Below, in pieces: positions 13,593 through 21,010 of a DNA stretch of 34,821 nt. The first letter of the stretch is position 1. Each line of letters opens with the position of its first letter. The notes below the pieces were generated by a model, which did not search any database, was not told where the DNA came from, and saw only the letters and a program-made list of their open reading frames with translations. The translations under genes were made by a program, and so were the position numbers. Source of the stretch: a virus; IMG/VR virus record IMGVR_UViG_3300042445_000177, positions 1 to 34,821 of that record, one strand, 5' to 3'.

Positions 13593-13915
13593 ATAACGAC
13601 CTAGTAGAAAAAGCACGGCAGTATGCCAAGACAGACGAATACTCTGTTACCCGTAACTACATCAATGCACTGTGCTTGGAGATTGACCGGCTACGCACAC
13701 TGAACAAGGATGTCTTTGGTCGTATTCAAGACAATCGGGCTATCTATGCTGATGCAGAACGTTATCGCTGGTTACGCAGTGCGTCATGGGATGTGGATAC
13801 TAAACTGGTAGCACCGTCGGTCATCGCCTGTAATGGTGATATGTCTGAATGGCGCTGGATGATTGGCGATGAGATTGATGTCGCTGTGGACAAGTTTATT
13901 GCGGAGGGTAAATGA
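13589..13915 (+). CDS. Hypothetical protein with DAERYRWLR motif
   Basis: The product is 108 residues. An N-terminal coiled helix (VEKARQYAKTDEYSVTRNYINALCLEIDRLR) leads to the DAERYRWLR motif (about 56-64), followed by a strand-rich end (WRWMIGDEIDVAVDKFIAE). The AERYRWLR segment is familiar from many small phage proteins of unknown function. The gene is coupled to primase-helicase (ATGA) and to the next small gene. A DNA-replication accessory role is only suggested by position. Confidence 0.65.
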   Translation: MNNDLVEKARQYAKTDEYSVTRNYINALCLEIDRLRTLNKDVFGRIQDNRAIYADAERYRWLRSASWDVDTKLVAPSVIACNGDMSEWRWMIGDEIDVAVDKFIAEGK

Positions 13916-14034
13916 GTTTCACTATCTATGAACCTAGTGGACAAATGTTTATTCAATGGTTCTTTACTATGGATGAACTTATTAAATCCATGTTGAAGAA
14001 CCCTAACAATGCCTATCATAGGAATGAATCATGA
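13912..14034 (+). CDS. Hypothetical 40-residue protein
   Basis: ATG at 13912 overlaps the previous stop (ATGA), with GGAGGG just before it, an excellent ribosome site. The 40-residue product (MSFTIYEPSGQMFIQWFF...) is aromatic at the start and basic at the end. Its stop overlaps the following ATG. The gene is too short for family recognition, but both coupled junctions support it. Confidence 0.58.
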   Translation: MSFTIYEPSGQMFIQWFFTMDELIKSMLKNPNNAYHRNES

Positions 14035-14315
14035 GTAAGAATGTAAAAGTAGATGGCTTTGTATGGATTGCTGAGAACGGGGCAGTGGACTACGGCTTCT
14101 TCTTTGGTGATGCCGATGAGCCAGTGCAGTTTACCACCACACTAAAGCAACTCATTCGAGATACGCTAGAGGCTTACAAGGTGTTAGGCACTGATGTGGT
14201 AGCGGATTACCATGTTGAAGACTGTCAGCAACTGATTAAGGCACTTAGCAACGCACAGAAGATGATTGAACACGAACTGAAAAGGATTGAAACCAATGCT
14301 CGTAAAGATAAATAA
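14031..14315 (+). CDS. Hypothetical 94-residue protein
   Basis: This 94-residue acidic protein has beta-like VKVDGFVWIAENGAVDYGFFFG at the start and a long helix QQLIKALSNAQKMIEHELKRIE at the end. It is coupled at both ends to its neighbours. No domain is recognised and no metal or catalytic pattern is visible. It may belong to the replication or nucleotide-metabolism accessory set. Confidence 0.6.
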   Translation: MSKNVKVDGFVWIAENGAVDYGFFFGDADEPVQFTTTLKQLIRDTLEAYKVLGTDVVADYHVEDCQQLIKALSNAQKMIEHELKRIETNARKDK

Positions 14316-14511
14316 CATCGTCATTGAAACAATGAACGTCAGCTACATCATTGACCGTGATGTCCACATGAACAACGGCAAGTCTTTCACATTACTTGAA
14401 CCTGAGATTCAGGACTTGCTTGCTGCAATGTTTGATGAACCACGACCAATGTCGGTAGAAGTAGTAGAAGAACCGCTTGTAATTAAAAAGAAAGTGACGA
14501 AGAAGAAATAA
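14296..14511 (+). CDS. Hypothetical 71-residue protein with Lys tail
   Basis: ATG at 14296 is preferred over TTG 14287 because AAGG (14282-14285) is at proper distance from the ATG only. The 71-residue product has a strand-rich first half (MLVKINNIVIETMNVSYI), an acidic middle and a strongly basic end (VIKKKVTKKK). It overlaps the previous gene by 20 bp. The basic tail suggests contact with nucleic acid; no family is recognised. Confidence 0.58.
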   Translation: MLVKINNIVIETMNVSYIIDRDVHMNNGKSFTLLEPEIQDLLAAMFDEPRPMSVEVVEEPLVIKKKVTKKK

Positions 14512-14524
14512 TATGGAGAACGCC

Positions 14525-14857
14525 ATGACTGATGTTATTCAATCTAAAACACCTGTTCCACAGGTAGAGTGGTATTACGCCGGTAAGAAAAAAGACGGAA
14601 CAGTTAAACTTCGTAAACACACTCACGAAAGTGCCGAGTATGTTGCTGAAGTTTTAAATCAACGTGGAATAGCCTTTGTGTTTCAAGACGCTGCTAAAAT
14701 GTTTCGAGTTTATCATCCTGAAAATCACAGACAATATCAGTATTTTTACACTACTGGTCAGTGGGGTATGTATTACTATGGACGAAGACCAGAGAAACAC
14801 TACCACAGTAACGGTATCTTAGAGTTTTTAGATAAATACATGATGAAAAAACCATGA
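14525..14857 (+). CDS. Hypothetical Tyr/His-rich protein
   Basis: ATG at 14525 has GGAG 6 bp upstream; an earlier in-frame ATG at 14513 is possible. The product is 110 residues and unusually rich in Tyr, His and Lys, with EWYYAGKKKDGTVKLRKHTHES near the start and YYYGRRPEKHYH near residue 90. It could bind nucleic acid through basic and aromatic residues. It has no cysteines and no membrane segment. The next gene begins inside its stop. Confidence 0.58.
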   Translation: MTDVIQSKTPVPQVEWYYAGKKKDGTVKLRKHTHESAEYVAEVLNQRGIAFVFQDAAKMFRVYHPENHRQYQYFYTTGQWGMYYYGRRPEKHYHSNGILEFLDKYMMKKP

Positions 14858-15057
14858 AATGGACTGGGACTATCCTCTGTCTGATTGGCATTGGCTTGAC
14901 TAGCCTAAACATCTTTCCACTTAACCTTTGGTTTGGGTTGATTGGTAGCGGGTTATGGGCTTGGTCAGGAGTGCAGCAGAAGGACTATGCCTTATTCACC
15001 GTTGAAGGTGTTGCAGTAGCAATGTACTTGGGAGGCTTGATAAAATTATGCTTATGA
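14854..15057 (+). CDS. Small two-helix membrane protein
   Basis: The product is 67 residues with hydrophobic segments around residues 4-20 (GTILCLIGIGLTSLNIF), 26-40 (WFGLIGSGLWAWSGV) and 48-65 (TVEGVAVAMYLGGLIKL). The pattern WxGTILCLIGIGLTSxNIxPxNLxxG recurs, in my recollection, in small membrane proteins of many aquatic phages, without known role. It is coupled by ATGA overlap to the previous gene and overlaps the next. It could be a membrane anchor for replication or an exclusion factor. Confidence 0.65.
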   Translation: MKWTGTILCLIGIGLTSLNIFPLNLWFGLIGSGLWAWSGVQQKDYALFTVEGVAVAMYLGGLIKLCL

Positions 15058-15431
15058 ACAACGACAAAAGATTTGACATTGACTTAAAGTATGGACAAGT
15101 ATTTGAGCAGAAGGTTGCTGATATGCTGCAGCACAGCAAGATAGAGGTTAAGACAGAGCGAGATATGTGGAAATGTACCGGCAACATAGCGATTGAGTTT
15201 GAAAGCCGTGGTAAGCCTAGCGGCATCGCCACCACCGAAGCAGAGTACTGGTTTCATAACCTTGCTATTGATAAGGACATTGTGATGACTTTAGTATTCC
15301 CGACTAAAATACTCAGGAATTACATTGCTAAAACAATGCCGAGACAGGTTCGAGGTGGTGATGACAATACTTCACGATTGTATTTGCTTAATCTGCAAAG
15401 TTTAGTTAAAATGATTAACGTATGCGTATAG
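15048..15431 (+). CDS. Possible PD-(D/E)xK-type nuclease
   Basis: This 127-residue protein has an N-terminal helix containing YGQVFEQKVADML (Glu in GxxxE position), then IEVKTERDMWKCTGNIAIEFESRG, which resembles the D/E-x-K core of small PD-(D/E)xK nucleases, then a helix AEYWFHNL. The strand DIVMTLVFP follows. The layout fits a restriction-like nuclease fold or a resolvase, but the core acidic residues cannot be matched with certainty. Its stop overlaps the DNA polymerase start by 10 bp, placing it firmly in the replication operon. The start could also be the second Met at 15054. Confidence 0.55.
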   Translation: MLMNNDKRFDIDLKYGQVFEQKVADMLQHSKIEVKTERDMWKCTGNIAIEFESRGKPSGIATTEAEYWFHNLAIDKDIVMTLVFPTKILRNYIAKTMPRQVRGGDDNTSRLYLLNLQSLVKMINVCV

Positions 15432-17149
15432 TCCTAGACATCGAGACCAACAGCACCCACGATAAGATTTGGTGCGTAGTGTGTCGGGATATTGACAAGG
15501 ATGTTGTCTCTACGTTTGTGCAGCCAGCTATGCTGCAAGACTTTATTAAAGGGTGTGATAGCATTGTTACCCACAATGGCATCTTCTTTGATTTCCCTGT
15601 ACTCAAGAAAGTTTGGGGAATACAGGTAAAGAAGTCGCAGTTAGTAGATACGCTAGTGTTGTCAAGGTTATACAATCCCAGTCTAGAAGATGGACACTCG
15701 CTAGAGGCTTGGGGTAATCGTTTAGGACACTACAAAGCACCTTATAAAAAGATATGGTCTTGGCTTACTGGAAAGCCTTTAATTGGTGAAGATGAAAATG
15801 GTAAAAAAGTTGACAAGAGTAATTTAGCGTTTGACGAGCCTGTTATGTCAGCGCTATTGTGGTACTGTATTCAAGATACAAAAGTAACAGCAGAGCTGTA
15901 CAAACATTTAACTAAGGAAATGGAAAATGACTACTCGAAAGAAAGCATCAAACTCGAACACCAAGTCGCAATCATTATCGCCGAGCAAGAGCGCAACGGC
16001 TTTAAACTCAATCAGGCATCAGCTTTATCTCTCTTGGCTGAACTTAAGACTAAGCTGGATATTATTCAAGTTGAAATGGAAACCCTCTTTCCGCCAGTCG
16101 TCATCAGTGGCAGAACACATGGCACAAGTGGGAAGCCGCTCAAAGACATCATCACGCCGTTCAACCCCGGCAGCAGACAGCAAATTGCAGAGAGACTTCA
16201 AGAAAAGGGTTGGAAACCCAAAAAGCGTACCGAAAAAGGCAGCGTCATCGTCGACGAGGAAGTCCTTGCCAGTCTTGAGTACCCGGAAGCCAAAGCCCTC
16301 GCAGAGTACATGATGTTGCAGAAGCGAATAGCACAGATTACATCGTGGCTAGACGCAGTAGGTAGCGATGGTAGGGTTCATGGTCGTGTCATCACTAACG
16401 GCGCTGTCACAGGTCGGATGACGCACATGAGTCCGAATATGGCGCAAGTGCCTAACAGCGGCAGTCCTTACGGACACGAGTGTAGGGATTTATGGACAGT
16501 GGAGAAAGGATATAAGTTAGTCGGTATTGATGCTTCAGGACTGGAGTTAAGGATGCTGGCTCACTATATGAACGACAATGAATATACGAATGAGGTTGTA
16601 TCAGGCGATATACACACAGCGAACCAAACCGCTGCTGGGCTGCAAACGAGGAATCAAGCTAAGACGTTTATCTATGCCTTCCTTTATGGCGCAGGAAGTG
16701 CCAAAATCGGGTCGATTGTTGGAGGTAGTGCGAAAGAGGGACAGAAACTCATTGATAGTTTTTTACAAAACACACCGAAACTTAAAAGGCTCAGAGAGAA
16801 AGTGGCTCGTCTCTATGCTAAAGAAGGATGGCTACAAGGTCTTGACGGACGCAAGCTACTCGTTCGTGCGGAGCACTCGGCACTTAACACATTACTGCAA
16901 GGCGCTGGTGCAATCGTTATGAAACAGGCTGTTGTTATTTTGCACAAGAAGTTGCGTAAATCTAAGATAGACTTTAAGATGGTTGCTAATGTGCATGATG
17001 AGTGGCAGATTGAAGTGGAAGAACAGCGTTCCGAAGAAGCTGGTATTCTAGGTAAAGAAGCAATCAAAGAAGCTGGTATAATGTTGAATATGCGCTGTCC
17101 GTTGGACGGCGAATACAAAGTAGGTAACTCATGGAAAGAGACACACTGA
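15422..17149 (+). CDS. DNA polymerase, family A, with 3'-5' proofreading
   Basis: The protein has 575 residues. The exonuclease domain has ExoI D6/E8, ExoII N52/D57 and ExoIII Y148/D152. The polymerase domain has motif A DASGLELR (D370, E375), motif B R410-x3-K414-x3-Y418-x3-Y-G, and motif C H525-D526-E527. The residue equivalent to E. coli Phe762 is Tyr418, as in T7, the class associated with lytic phages and high chain-terminator incorporation. There is no 5'-nuclease domain; a separate FEN-type gene lies downstream. It copies phage DNA with the primase-helicase and ssDNA-binding protein. At 575 residues it is shorter than T7 polymerase (704), so thioredoxin-binding insertions are probably lacking. 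Confidence 0.95.
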   Translation: MRIVLDIETNSTHDKIWCVVCRDIDKDVVSTFVQPAMLQDFIKGCDSIVTHNGIFFDFPVLKKVWGIQVKKSQLVDTLVLSRLYNPSLEDGHSLEAWGNRLGHYKAPYKKIWSWLTGKPLIGEDENGKKVDKSNLAFDEPVMSALLWYCIQDTKVTAELYKHLTKEMENDYSKESIKLEHQVAIIIAEQERNGFKLNQASALSLLAELKTKLDIIQVEMETLFPPVVISGRTHGTSGKPLKDIITPFNPGSRQQIAERLQEKGWKPKKRTEKGSVIVDEEVLASLEYPEAKALAEYMMLQKRIAQITSWLDAVGSDGRVHGRVITNGAVTGRMTHMSPNMAQVPNSGSPYGHECRDLWTVEKGYKLVGIDASGLELRMLAHYMNDNEYTNEVVSGDIHTANQTAAGLQTRNQAKTFIYAFLYGAGSAKIGSIVGGSAKEGQKLIDSFLQNTPKLKRLREKVARLYAKEGWLQGLDGRKLLVRAEHSALNTLLQGAGAIVMKQAVVILHKKLRKSKIDFKMVANVHDEWQIEVEEQRSEEAGILGKEAIKEAGIMLNMRCPLDGEYKVGNSWKETH

Positions 17150-17337
17150 TGATAGAAGAAAAAGACGAGAACTTACTTGGGATGGTGGCTGTGTCTGCTT
17201 ACAAAGATGGGACTTATTCACTAAGTTCATCTTTTGATTTAAAGGAAACATACGAGCTTTTAAAGGATGCAGTGCTGGATATAGAAGATGGGACATTAGA
17301 AGAAAGTCTTAATCCCTATACCCAAACCTTGCAGTAG
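17149..17337 (+). CDS. Hypothetical acidic small protein
   Basis: ATG at 17149 overlaps the polymerase stop by one base; an earlier ATG at 17131 is also possible. The product is about 62 residues and acidic, with LLGMVAVSAYKDGTYSLSSSF (strand-turn-strand) and ETYELLKDAVLDIEDGTLEESL (helix). The strand pair ending in DGTYSLS plus a helix is a frequent small phage fold, possibly a protein inhibitor or clamp-like accessory. Function is unknown. Confidence 0.55.
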   Translation: MIEEKDENLLGMVAVSAYKDGTYSLSSSFDLKETYELLKDAVLDIEDGTLEESLNPYTQTLQ

Positions 17338-17339
17338 TG

Positions 17340-17348
17340 TGGTACAAT
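17340..17348 (+). promoter_or_regulatory. Possible extended -10 promoter for the ssDNA-binding gene
   Basis: TGGTACAAT carries an extended -10 (TGn) plus TACAAT (5 of 6). It lies 45 bp before the ssDNA-binding gene, in the only gap of this part of the operon. No -35 box is seen. An internal promoter would make sense for an abundant protein. Confidence 0.42.
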
Positions 17349-17392
17349 GTTGTAGCAGTATTCATAAACCGTAGTAGATAAGGAGTTTTAAA

Positions 17393-17803
17393 ATGGAAAT
17401 TAAACCAGTAAAAATCGAAGCAGAAATTCAGTGGGCTTTCTTTGACCGTGTTAACGACATGAGTGGCAAGTTCCAATGTGACTTGGCTAACCTGTCTGAC
17501 AAGGCTGTGGAAGCATTGGAGTCGATTGGTCTTGAGCCACGCAAGCGTGAAGACAAACCTGAGAAGGGTTGGTTCTTGACGGTGAAGTCAAACTACGCTA
17601 TCCAGCCTTACGACAAAGAAGGCAATGAGATTAAGGACACCGTAGGCAACGGCTCTAGGGCTGTGGCGTTGATTAAGCCTTATAGCTGGACTTGGAAGAA
17701 CAAGAACGGCGTGAGTGCATCACTGGCAAAGATTGTCATTACCGACTTAGTGAAGTACAGTGCCGAAGGTGCTGATGCTGACTTGGACGACGACATCCTG
17801 TGA
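17393..17803 (+). CDS. Single-stranded DNA-binding protein (gp2.5-like, putative)
   Basis: This 136-residue protein is strand-rich and aromatic (EIQWAFFDRVN, GWFLTVKSNYAIQPYD, ALIKPYSWTWKNKNGVSASLAKIVI) and ends in a very acidic tail (AEGADADLDDDIL). That OB-like body plus acidic tail is the hallmark of T7 gp2.5-type ssDNA-binding proteins, whose tail contacts polymerase and helicase. It has an AAGGAG ribosome site and possibly its own promoter, as expected for high expression. It is coupled to the exonuclease gene by a GTGA overlap. Similarity is by pattern, not by a single motif. Confidence 0.75.
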   Translation: MEIKPVKIEAEIQWAFFDRVNDMSGKFQCDLANLSDKAVEALESIGLEPRKREDKPEKGWFLTVKSNYAIQPYDKEGNEIKDTVGNGSRAVALIKPYSWTWKNKNGVSASLAKIVITDLVKYSAEGADADLDDDIL

Positions 17804-18483
17804 TAACAGCGTTCATTGATGCTGATAGCCTCTGCTACGCAGTGGGTTTCTCTAGCAACGATGCTGAGGAATACATTGCGATAGCAAGGCTTGAGGAAAC
17901 AATGACTGAACTTTGTATGGACTTGGACTGTGAAGATTACAAGGGCTTCCTAACGGGCAAAGGCAACTTCCGTGATTCGATAGCAGTTACAGCTCCGTAC
18001 AAAGGTCAGAGAATATCAGAAAAGCCAGTACATTTACAGGCGTTGAGAGACCACCTAGTGAACTCTTGGGGCTTTGAAGTAGTGCAGGGTATCGAAGCAG
18101 ACGATGCAGTTGGTATCGCTGCGTATGCGGTCTCTGAAGATGAATCCATCATGGTTCACATTGACAAAGACCTCAATCAGTTCAGAGGGTGGCATTACAA
18201 CTACCGCAAGAAAGAAAAGTATTATGTCTCTGAGTTTGAAGGCTTAACTGCTTTCTACACTCAGATTCTAACCGGTGACAGAATTGACAACATCATTGGA
18301 CTGAAGGGTATCGGTCCTGTTAAAGCTAAAAGGATTCTTGAAGAATGTACAAACGAAAACGAATTATATCAAGCAGTCCTCAAAGCCTACGAGGGCGACC
18401 AGCAGCGGGTGTTGGAGAACGCACAACTTCTGTGGCTGCAAAGAAGTCTAAATCAGACTTGGACTCCACCAAGCTCGTCTTAG
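17800..18483 (+). CDS. 5'-3' exonuclease, FEN/T7 gp6-like
   Basis: GTG at 17800 is the start. It overlaps the previous stop, and a later ATG would remove the metal-binding FIDADS (D7, D9). The 227-residue product has the second acidic group EADD (E99, D101, D102), then HIDKDL (D122, D124), D160/D163, and a helix-hairpin-helix GLKGIGPVKAKRIL (167-180) that binds DNA. This is the FEN-type flap/5' exonuclease used to remove RNA primers and degrade host DNA. The C terminus ends with a WTPP motif. The last 52 bp overlap the next gene. Confidence 0.9.
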   Translation: MITAFIDADSLCYAVGFSSNDAEEYIAIARLEETMTELCMDLDCEDYKGFLTGKGNFRDSIAVTAPYKGQRISEKPVHLQALRDHLVNSWGFEVVQGIEADDAVGIAAYAVSEDESIMVHIDKDLNQFRGWHYNYRKKEKYYVSEFEGLTAFYTQILTGDRIDNIIGLKGIGPVKAKRILEECTNENELYQAVLKAYEGDQQRVLENAQLLWLQRSLNQTWTPPSSS

Positions 18484-18776
18484 TTGAGTGGCTAGATGCC
18501 TTAGCACAAGGTGAGTGGCACGAAGCAAAGCGGGAAGATTTAAAGTGTAAGACAGTAGGTTTTGTGGTGTTTGAAGACGATGAACAAATTGAGTTAGCAG
18601 GGACCATTACTGCTGGAATGTGTAACAACAGTATTACCATCCCTAAGAAGATGCTAACCAAGATAAAGGAAATTAAAGTTGAAAACAAGAAAGTGTCGAA
18701 GGTGTCAAAACCAGTTCGAGCCAAGCAACGACAGTCGGATTTGCCTGACGTGCAAGACGAAGTGCAGTCGCTGTGA
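18432..18776 (+). CDS. Hypothetical protein overlapped at both ends
   Basis: The frame is open from 18345, but GTG at 18432 (read MAAKKSKSDLDSTK) gives a start close to what I recall for related proteins, and only 52 bp of overlap with the exonuclease. TTG 18459 is another option. The roughly 114-residue product has VLVEWLDALAQGEWHEA, then KTVGFVVFEDDEQIELAGTI and SITIPKKML, a small beta fold seen in many phage proteins (VEWxDA...W...TVGF...IPK). The Lys-rich end overlaps endonuclease VII by 98 bp. Function is unknown. Confidence 0.65.
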   Translation: MAAKKSKSDLDSTKLVLVEWLDALAQGEWHEAKREDLKCKTVGFVVFEDDEQIELAGTITAGMCNNSITIPKKMLTKIKEIKVENKKVSKVSKPVRAKQRQSDLPDVQDEVQSL

Positions 18777-19161
18777 TGTGCCTCTTACTGAAGACAACCA
18801 ACACTTTTATAGTCACAGCCTAAGAAAAAACTATGTGTGTAAAGCGTGTGTTGCTACTACAGCTAGGACAACAGTTGATAAAGATAAACGCAGAGATTAT
18901 GATTTAAACAGAAATTATGGAATAAATCATGAAATCTATTTACAAATGTTAGAGGAGCAGCAAGGTTGTTGTAAAATATGTGGTGTATTAGAAGAAGACG
19001 CTAGTGGTAAAAGACTTCATGTTGACCACAATCACGCAACAGGTCAAGTACGTGGATTATTATGTACTCGATGCAATACAGCAATAGGTAAGTTTAAAGA
19101 CGACCCTGAAATTATTAGAAACGCAATAGCATATATTGAAAGATGGAACAATGAAAACTAG
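18679..19161 (+). CDS. Recombination endonuclease VII
   Basis: The start is TTG at 18679, with AAAGGA 8 bp upstream. The 160-residue product first has Cys pairs (KCRRCQ, ICLTCKTKCSRC, VCKACV), then the endonuclease VII core: YGINHEIYLQML, GCCKICG, HVDHNHATGQVRGLLCTRCN and AIGKF. The His-Asp-His-Asn group is the metal-dependent active site and the Cys pairs bind zinc. These enzymes resolve branched DNA before packaging. The first 98 bp are also coding for the previous gene. A shorter start at GTG 18775 would keep the core, but would lose the Cys-rich head that looks conserved. Confidence 0.88.
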   Translation: MKTRKCRRCQNQFEPSNDSRICLTCKTKCSRCDVPLTEDNQHFYSHSLRKNYVCKACVATTARTTVDKDKRRDYDLNRNYGINHEIYLQMLEEQQGCCKICGVLEEDASGKRLHVDHNHATGQVRGLLCTRCNTAIGKFKDDPEIIRNAIAYIERWNNEN

Positions 19162-19507
19162 TTCGGCGAAACAGAAAGGGCGACTTTTGCAGCAGTGGAC
19201 AGTAAAGCAGTTACTGGAGAGGTATCCACAGTTAACGGACAAGGACTTACGCAGTTGTCCAATGGGTAGCCACGGCGAAGATGTCGTGATGTCGCAATAC
19301 GCTAAAGAGGAACTACCAGCTACGTTTGAATGTAAGTCTTTAGCCAAGATTGCGGTGTACAACTATTATGAGCAGTGCAAGAAGCACGGCGATGGTGAAC
19401 CGATTGTTATTATCAAGCAGAACAATTCTAAACCGCTCGCTGTAATTGACGCAGAACTTTTATTTGATTTGATGGCTAACAATGGAGATGAAGACGATGA
19501 TGAATAA
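19151..19507 (+). CDS. Putative resolvase-like PD-(D/E)xK nuclease
   Basis: ATG at 19151 is chosen over TTG 19136; it overlaps the endonuclease VII stop by 11 bp. The 118-residue product has KQKGRLLQQWTVKQLLERYP, then SHGEDVVMSQYAKEELPATFECKSLAKIAVYNYYEQ. The E-D followed by E-C-K pattern matches a compact PD-(D/E)xK core (GEDV...ECKS). The family appears in many aquatic phages beside endonuclease VII and is usually called resolvase- or VRR-like. The acidic end (NNGDEDDDE) is unusual. Enzyme activity is inferred from the motif. Confidence 0.68.
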   Translation: MKTSSAKQKGRLLQQWTVKQLLERYPQLTDKDLRSCPMGSHGEDVVMSQYAKEELPATFECKSLAKIAVYNYYEQCKKHGDGEPIVIIKQNNSKPLAVIDAELLFDLMANNGDEDDDE

Positions 19508-19799
19508 CGACAAAGAAATTAACCTGAAGGTTGAATTGACAGACCCGGATGGGGTACAAAGTTACGATGGTGATTTTTATTACGATGTGTCGTGGGTTAA
19601 CTTAGTTAGCAAGTTTGCTGACTTCTTGACACTGCAATACGGTTATCCTGTCAAAGAGAGACTTGTGTTTTTAACAGACTTTCCTGAAATCACCAACCAA
19701 GATGGCGGTGTAAACCACATCACCACTGAGGAATACCAACTGGTTCTCAAGAATCGTGAGCGTAGCGACTTGTTTACTGACTGGGATAACGAAGAATGA
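19497..19799 (+). CDS. Hypothetical 100-residue acidic protein
   Basis: ATG at 19497 (or 19500) follows GGAG at 19484; an earlier ATG at 19482 is less well placed. The protein is about 100 residues and acidic, with DGDFYYDVSWVNLVSKFADFL and a C-terminal TDWDNEE. The single-domain look, with strands first and helix later, is not recognised. It overlaps the previous gene by 11 bp and the next by 4, so it sits in a translationally coupled nuclease cluster. Confidence 0.6.
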   Translation: MMNNDKEINLKVELTDPDGVQSYDGDFYYDVSWVNLVSKFADFLTLQYGYPVKERLVFLTDFPEITNQDGGVNHITTEEYQLVLKNRERSDLFTDWDNEE

Positions 19800-20533
19800 A
19801 GATTCTTCTTCTTGATATTGAAACTGCGCCTATGACAGCATTGGTGTGGGGATTGTGGGACCAAAACATCTCACCTAACCACATCATTGATTCATCGAAT
19901 ATGCTCTGCTATGCTGCAAAGTGGCATGGCGATGAGAATGTTATATTTGATTCTGTTCATAACTCCAAAACCAAGAAGATGTTAAAAGGACTTCATGGAC
20001 TTCTCTCCGATGCAGACGCTGTGGTTCACTATAATGGTAATAAGTTTGATATGCCTACTATCAATAAAGAATTTATCCTCAACAGTTTTAGTCCTCCTAG
20101 TCCCTATAAACAGATTGATTTACTTCGTGTTGTTCGCAGCAACTTTAGGTTTCCTAGTAACAAGCTGGACTTCGTAGCACAGCGGCTTGGCTTAGGTAAG
20201 AAGCAAGAACATGAAGGAATGGAACTCTGGACAAAGTGCATGAAGGGTGACAAAGATGCGTGGAAGCGAATGGAGTCGTACAACATTCAAGACGTGGTGT
20301 TGCTAGAGTCTTTATATGACACACTCCGTCCTTGGATTAAGAACCACCCAAACCACAATATGTTCTCCGAAGGCGCTGTATGTCCTAACTGCTCGTCTAC
20401 GCACTTACAGAAACGTGGTGTAGCAATGTCCACCACTGGTGCATACCAACGCTACCAGTGCCGTGATTGTGGTACATGGAGTCAAGGAACTAAATCAACT
20501 CGTGGTCGTGTAGAAGTGAAAGGAATCGTATGA
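19796..20533 (+). CDS. DEDD-family 3'-5' exonuclease with C-terminal zinc finger
   Basis: This 245-residue protein has all exonuclease motifs: ExoI D7/E9 in LLLDIETAP, ExoII NGNKFD (N80, D85), and ExoIII Y162/D166 in SYNIQDVVLL. A four-Cys zinc finger follows: C196, C199, C222, C225 (CPNC and CRDCG). It looks like an RNase H-fold DnaQ-like enzyme that probably processes DNA or RNA ends. Since the polymerase already has proofreading, this second exonuclease likely serves recombination or host nucleic-acid degradation. The start overlaps the previous stop (ATGA), and the end overlaps the next gene. Confidence 0.85.
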   Translation: MKILLLDIETAPMTALVWGLWDQNISPNHIIDSSNMLCYAAKWHGDENVIFDSVHNSKTKKMLKGLHGLLSDADAVVHYNGNKFDMPTINKEFILNSFSPPSPYKQIDLLRVVRSNFRFPSNKLDFVAQRLGLGKKQEHEGMELWTKCMKGDKDAWKRMESYNIQDVVLLESLYDTLRPWIKNHPNHNMFSEGAVCPNCSSTHLQKRGVAMSTTGAYQRYQCRDCGTWSQGTKSTRGRVEVKGIV

Positions 20534-20844
20534 CCAACCCAGTAGCAATGCCGACACCGTTTGGCTACATTCGTGAAGAAACCCTAGCTGACTTAATTAA
20601 GAATTTTGACGACAAGAAAGTTGATACGTTAGAGCGTCAAATAGGTGGTACACACTACAAGAAAGGTGTGCAGCCTTGGACTATCGCCCTTGATTGGGGA
20701 CTAGACCCTTGGTCACATAATGTGGTAAAATACATACTCCGCTTCCCTTACAAGAACGGAAAGGAAGACCTAGAGAAGATTCAGCATTATTTAGATTTTT
20801 TGATAGAGAATTACGACGAAGTAAACAATAAGTATTACAAATAG
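20530..20844 (+). CDS. DUF3310 family protein
   Basis: The product is 104 residues. It contains RQIGGTHYKKGVQPWTIALDWGLDPWSHNVVKYILRFPYKNGKEDLEKIQHYLDFLIE split over residues 36-93, an excellent match to the DUF3310 pattern (IGGxHYk...iqPw...l....gnvvKYxxRxxxKnGxeDLxKaxxYl). The family is frequent in phages next to nucleotide metabolism or replication genes and is sometimes called a nucleotide kinase-like protein, without good proof. The GG-HY and KY..R motifs suggest ligand binding. It is coupled to the exonuclease gene. Confidence 0.88.
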   Translation: MTNPVAMPTPFGYIREETLADLIKNFDDKKVDTLERQIGGTHYKKGVQPWTIALDWGLDPWSHNVVKYILRFPYKNGKEDLEKIQHYLDFLIENYDEVNNKYYK

Positions 20845-20853
20845 AGAGAAACT

Positions 20854-21009
20854 ATGCCGCTGCTTTTACACGAAATCAAAGAAAGGTTAACCGCACTTGA
20901 TGAAGTAACCTTGCTAGAACTACTCAACATTAGCAGTGAAGACATAGTATCTGCCTTTGCAGATAAAATAGAAGAAAACGCCGATAAACTAGAAAAGGAA
21001 GTTAAATAA
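20854..21009 (+). CDS. 51-residue acidic protein before RNR
   Basis: ATG at 20854 follows AGAGAG and opens 51 codons with MPLLLHEIKERLTALDEVTLLELLNISSEDI and a charged coiled end (KIEENADKLEKEVK). The core ERLxxLDEVTLLELLNISSEDIV is, in my recollection, conserved among aquatic phages. It ends one base before the RNR ATG. A small regulator or structural partner of the reductase is possible; function is unknown. Confidence 0.65.
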   Translation: MPLLLHEIKERLTALDEVTLLELLNISSEDIVSAFADKIEENADKLEKEVK

Positions 21010-21010
21010 C

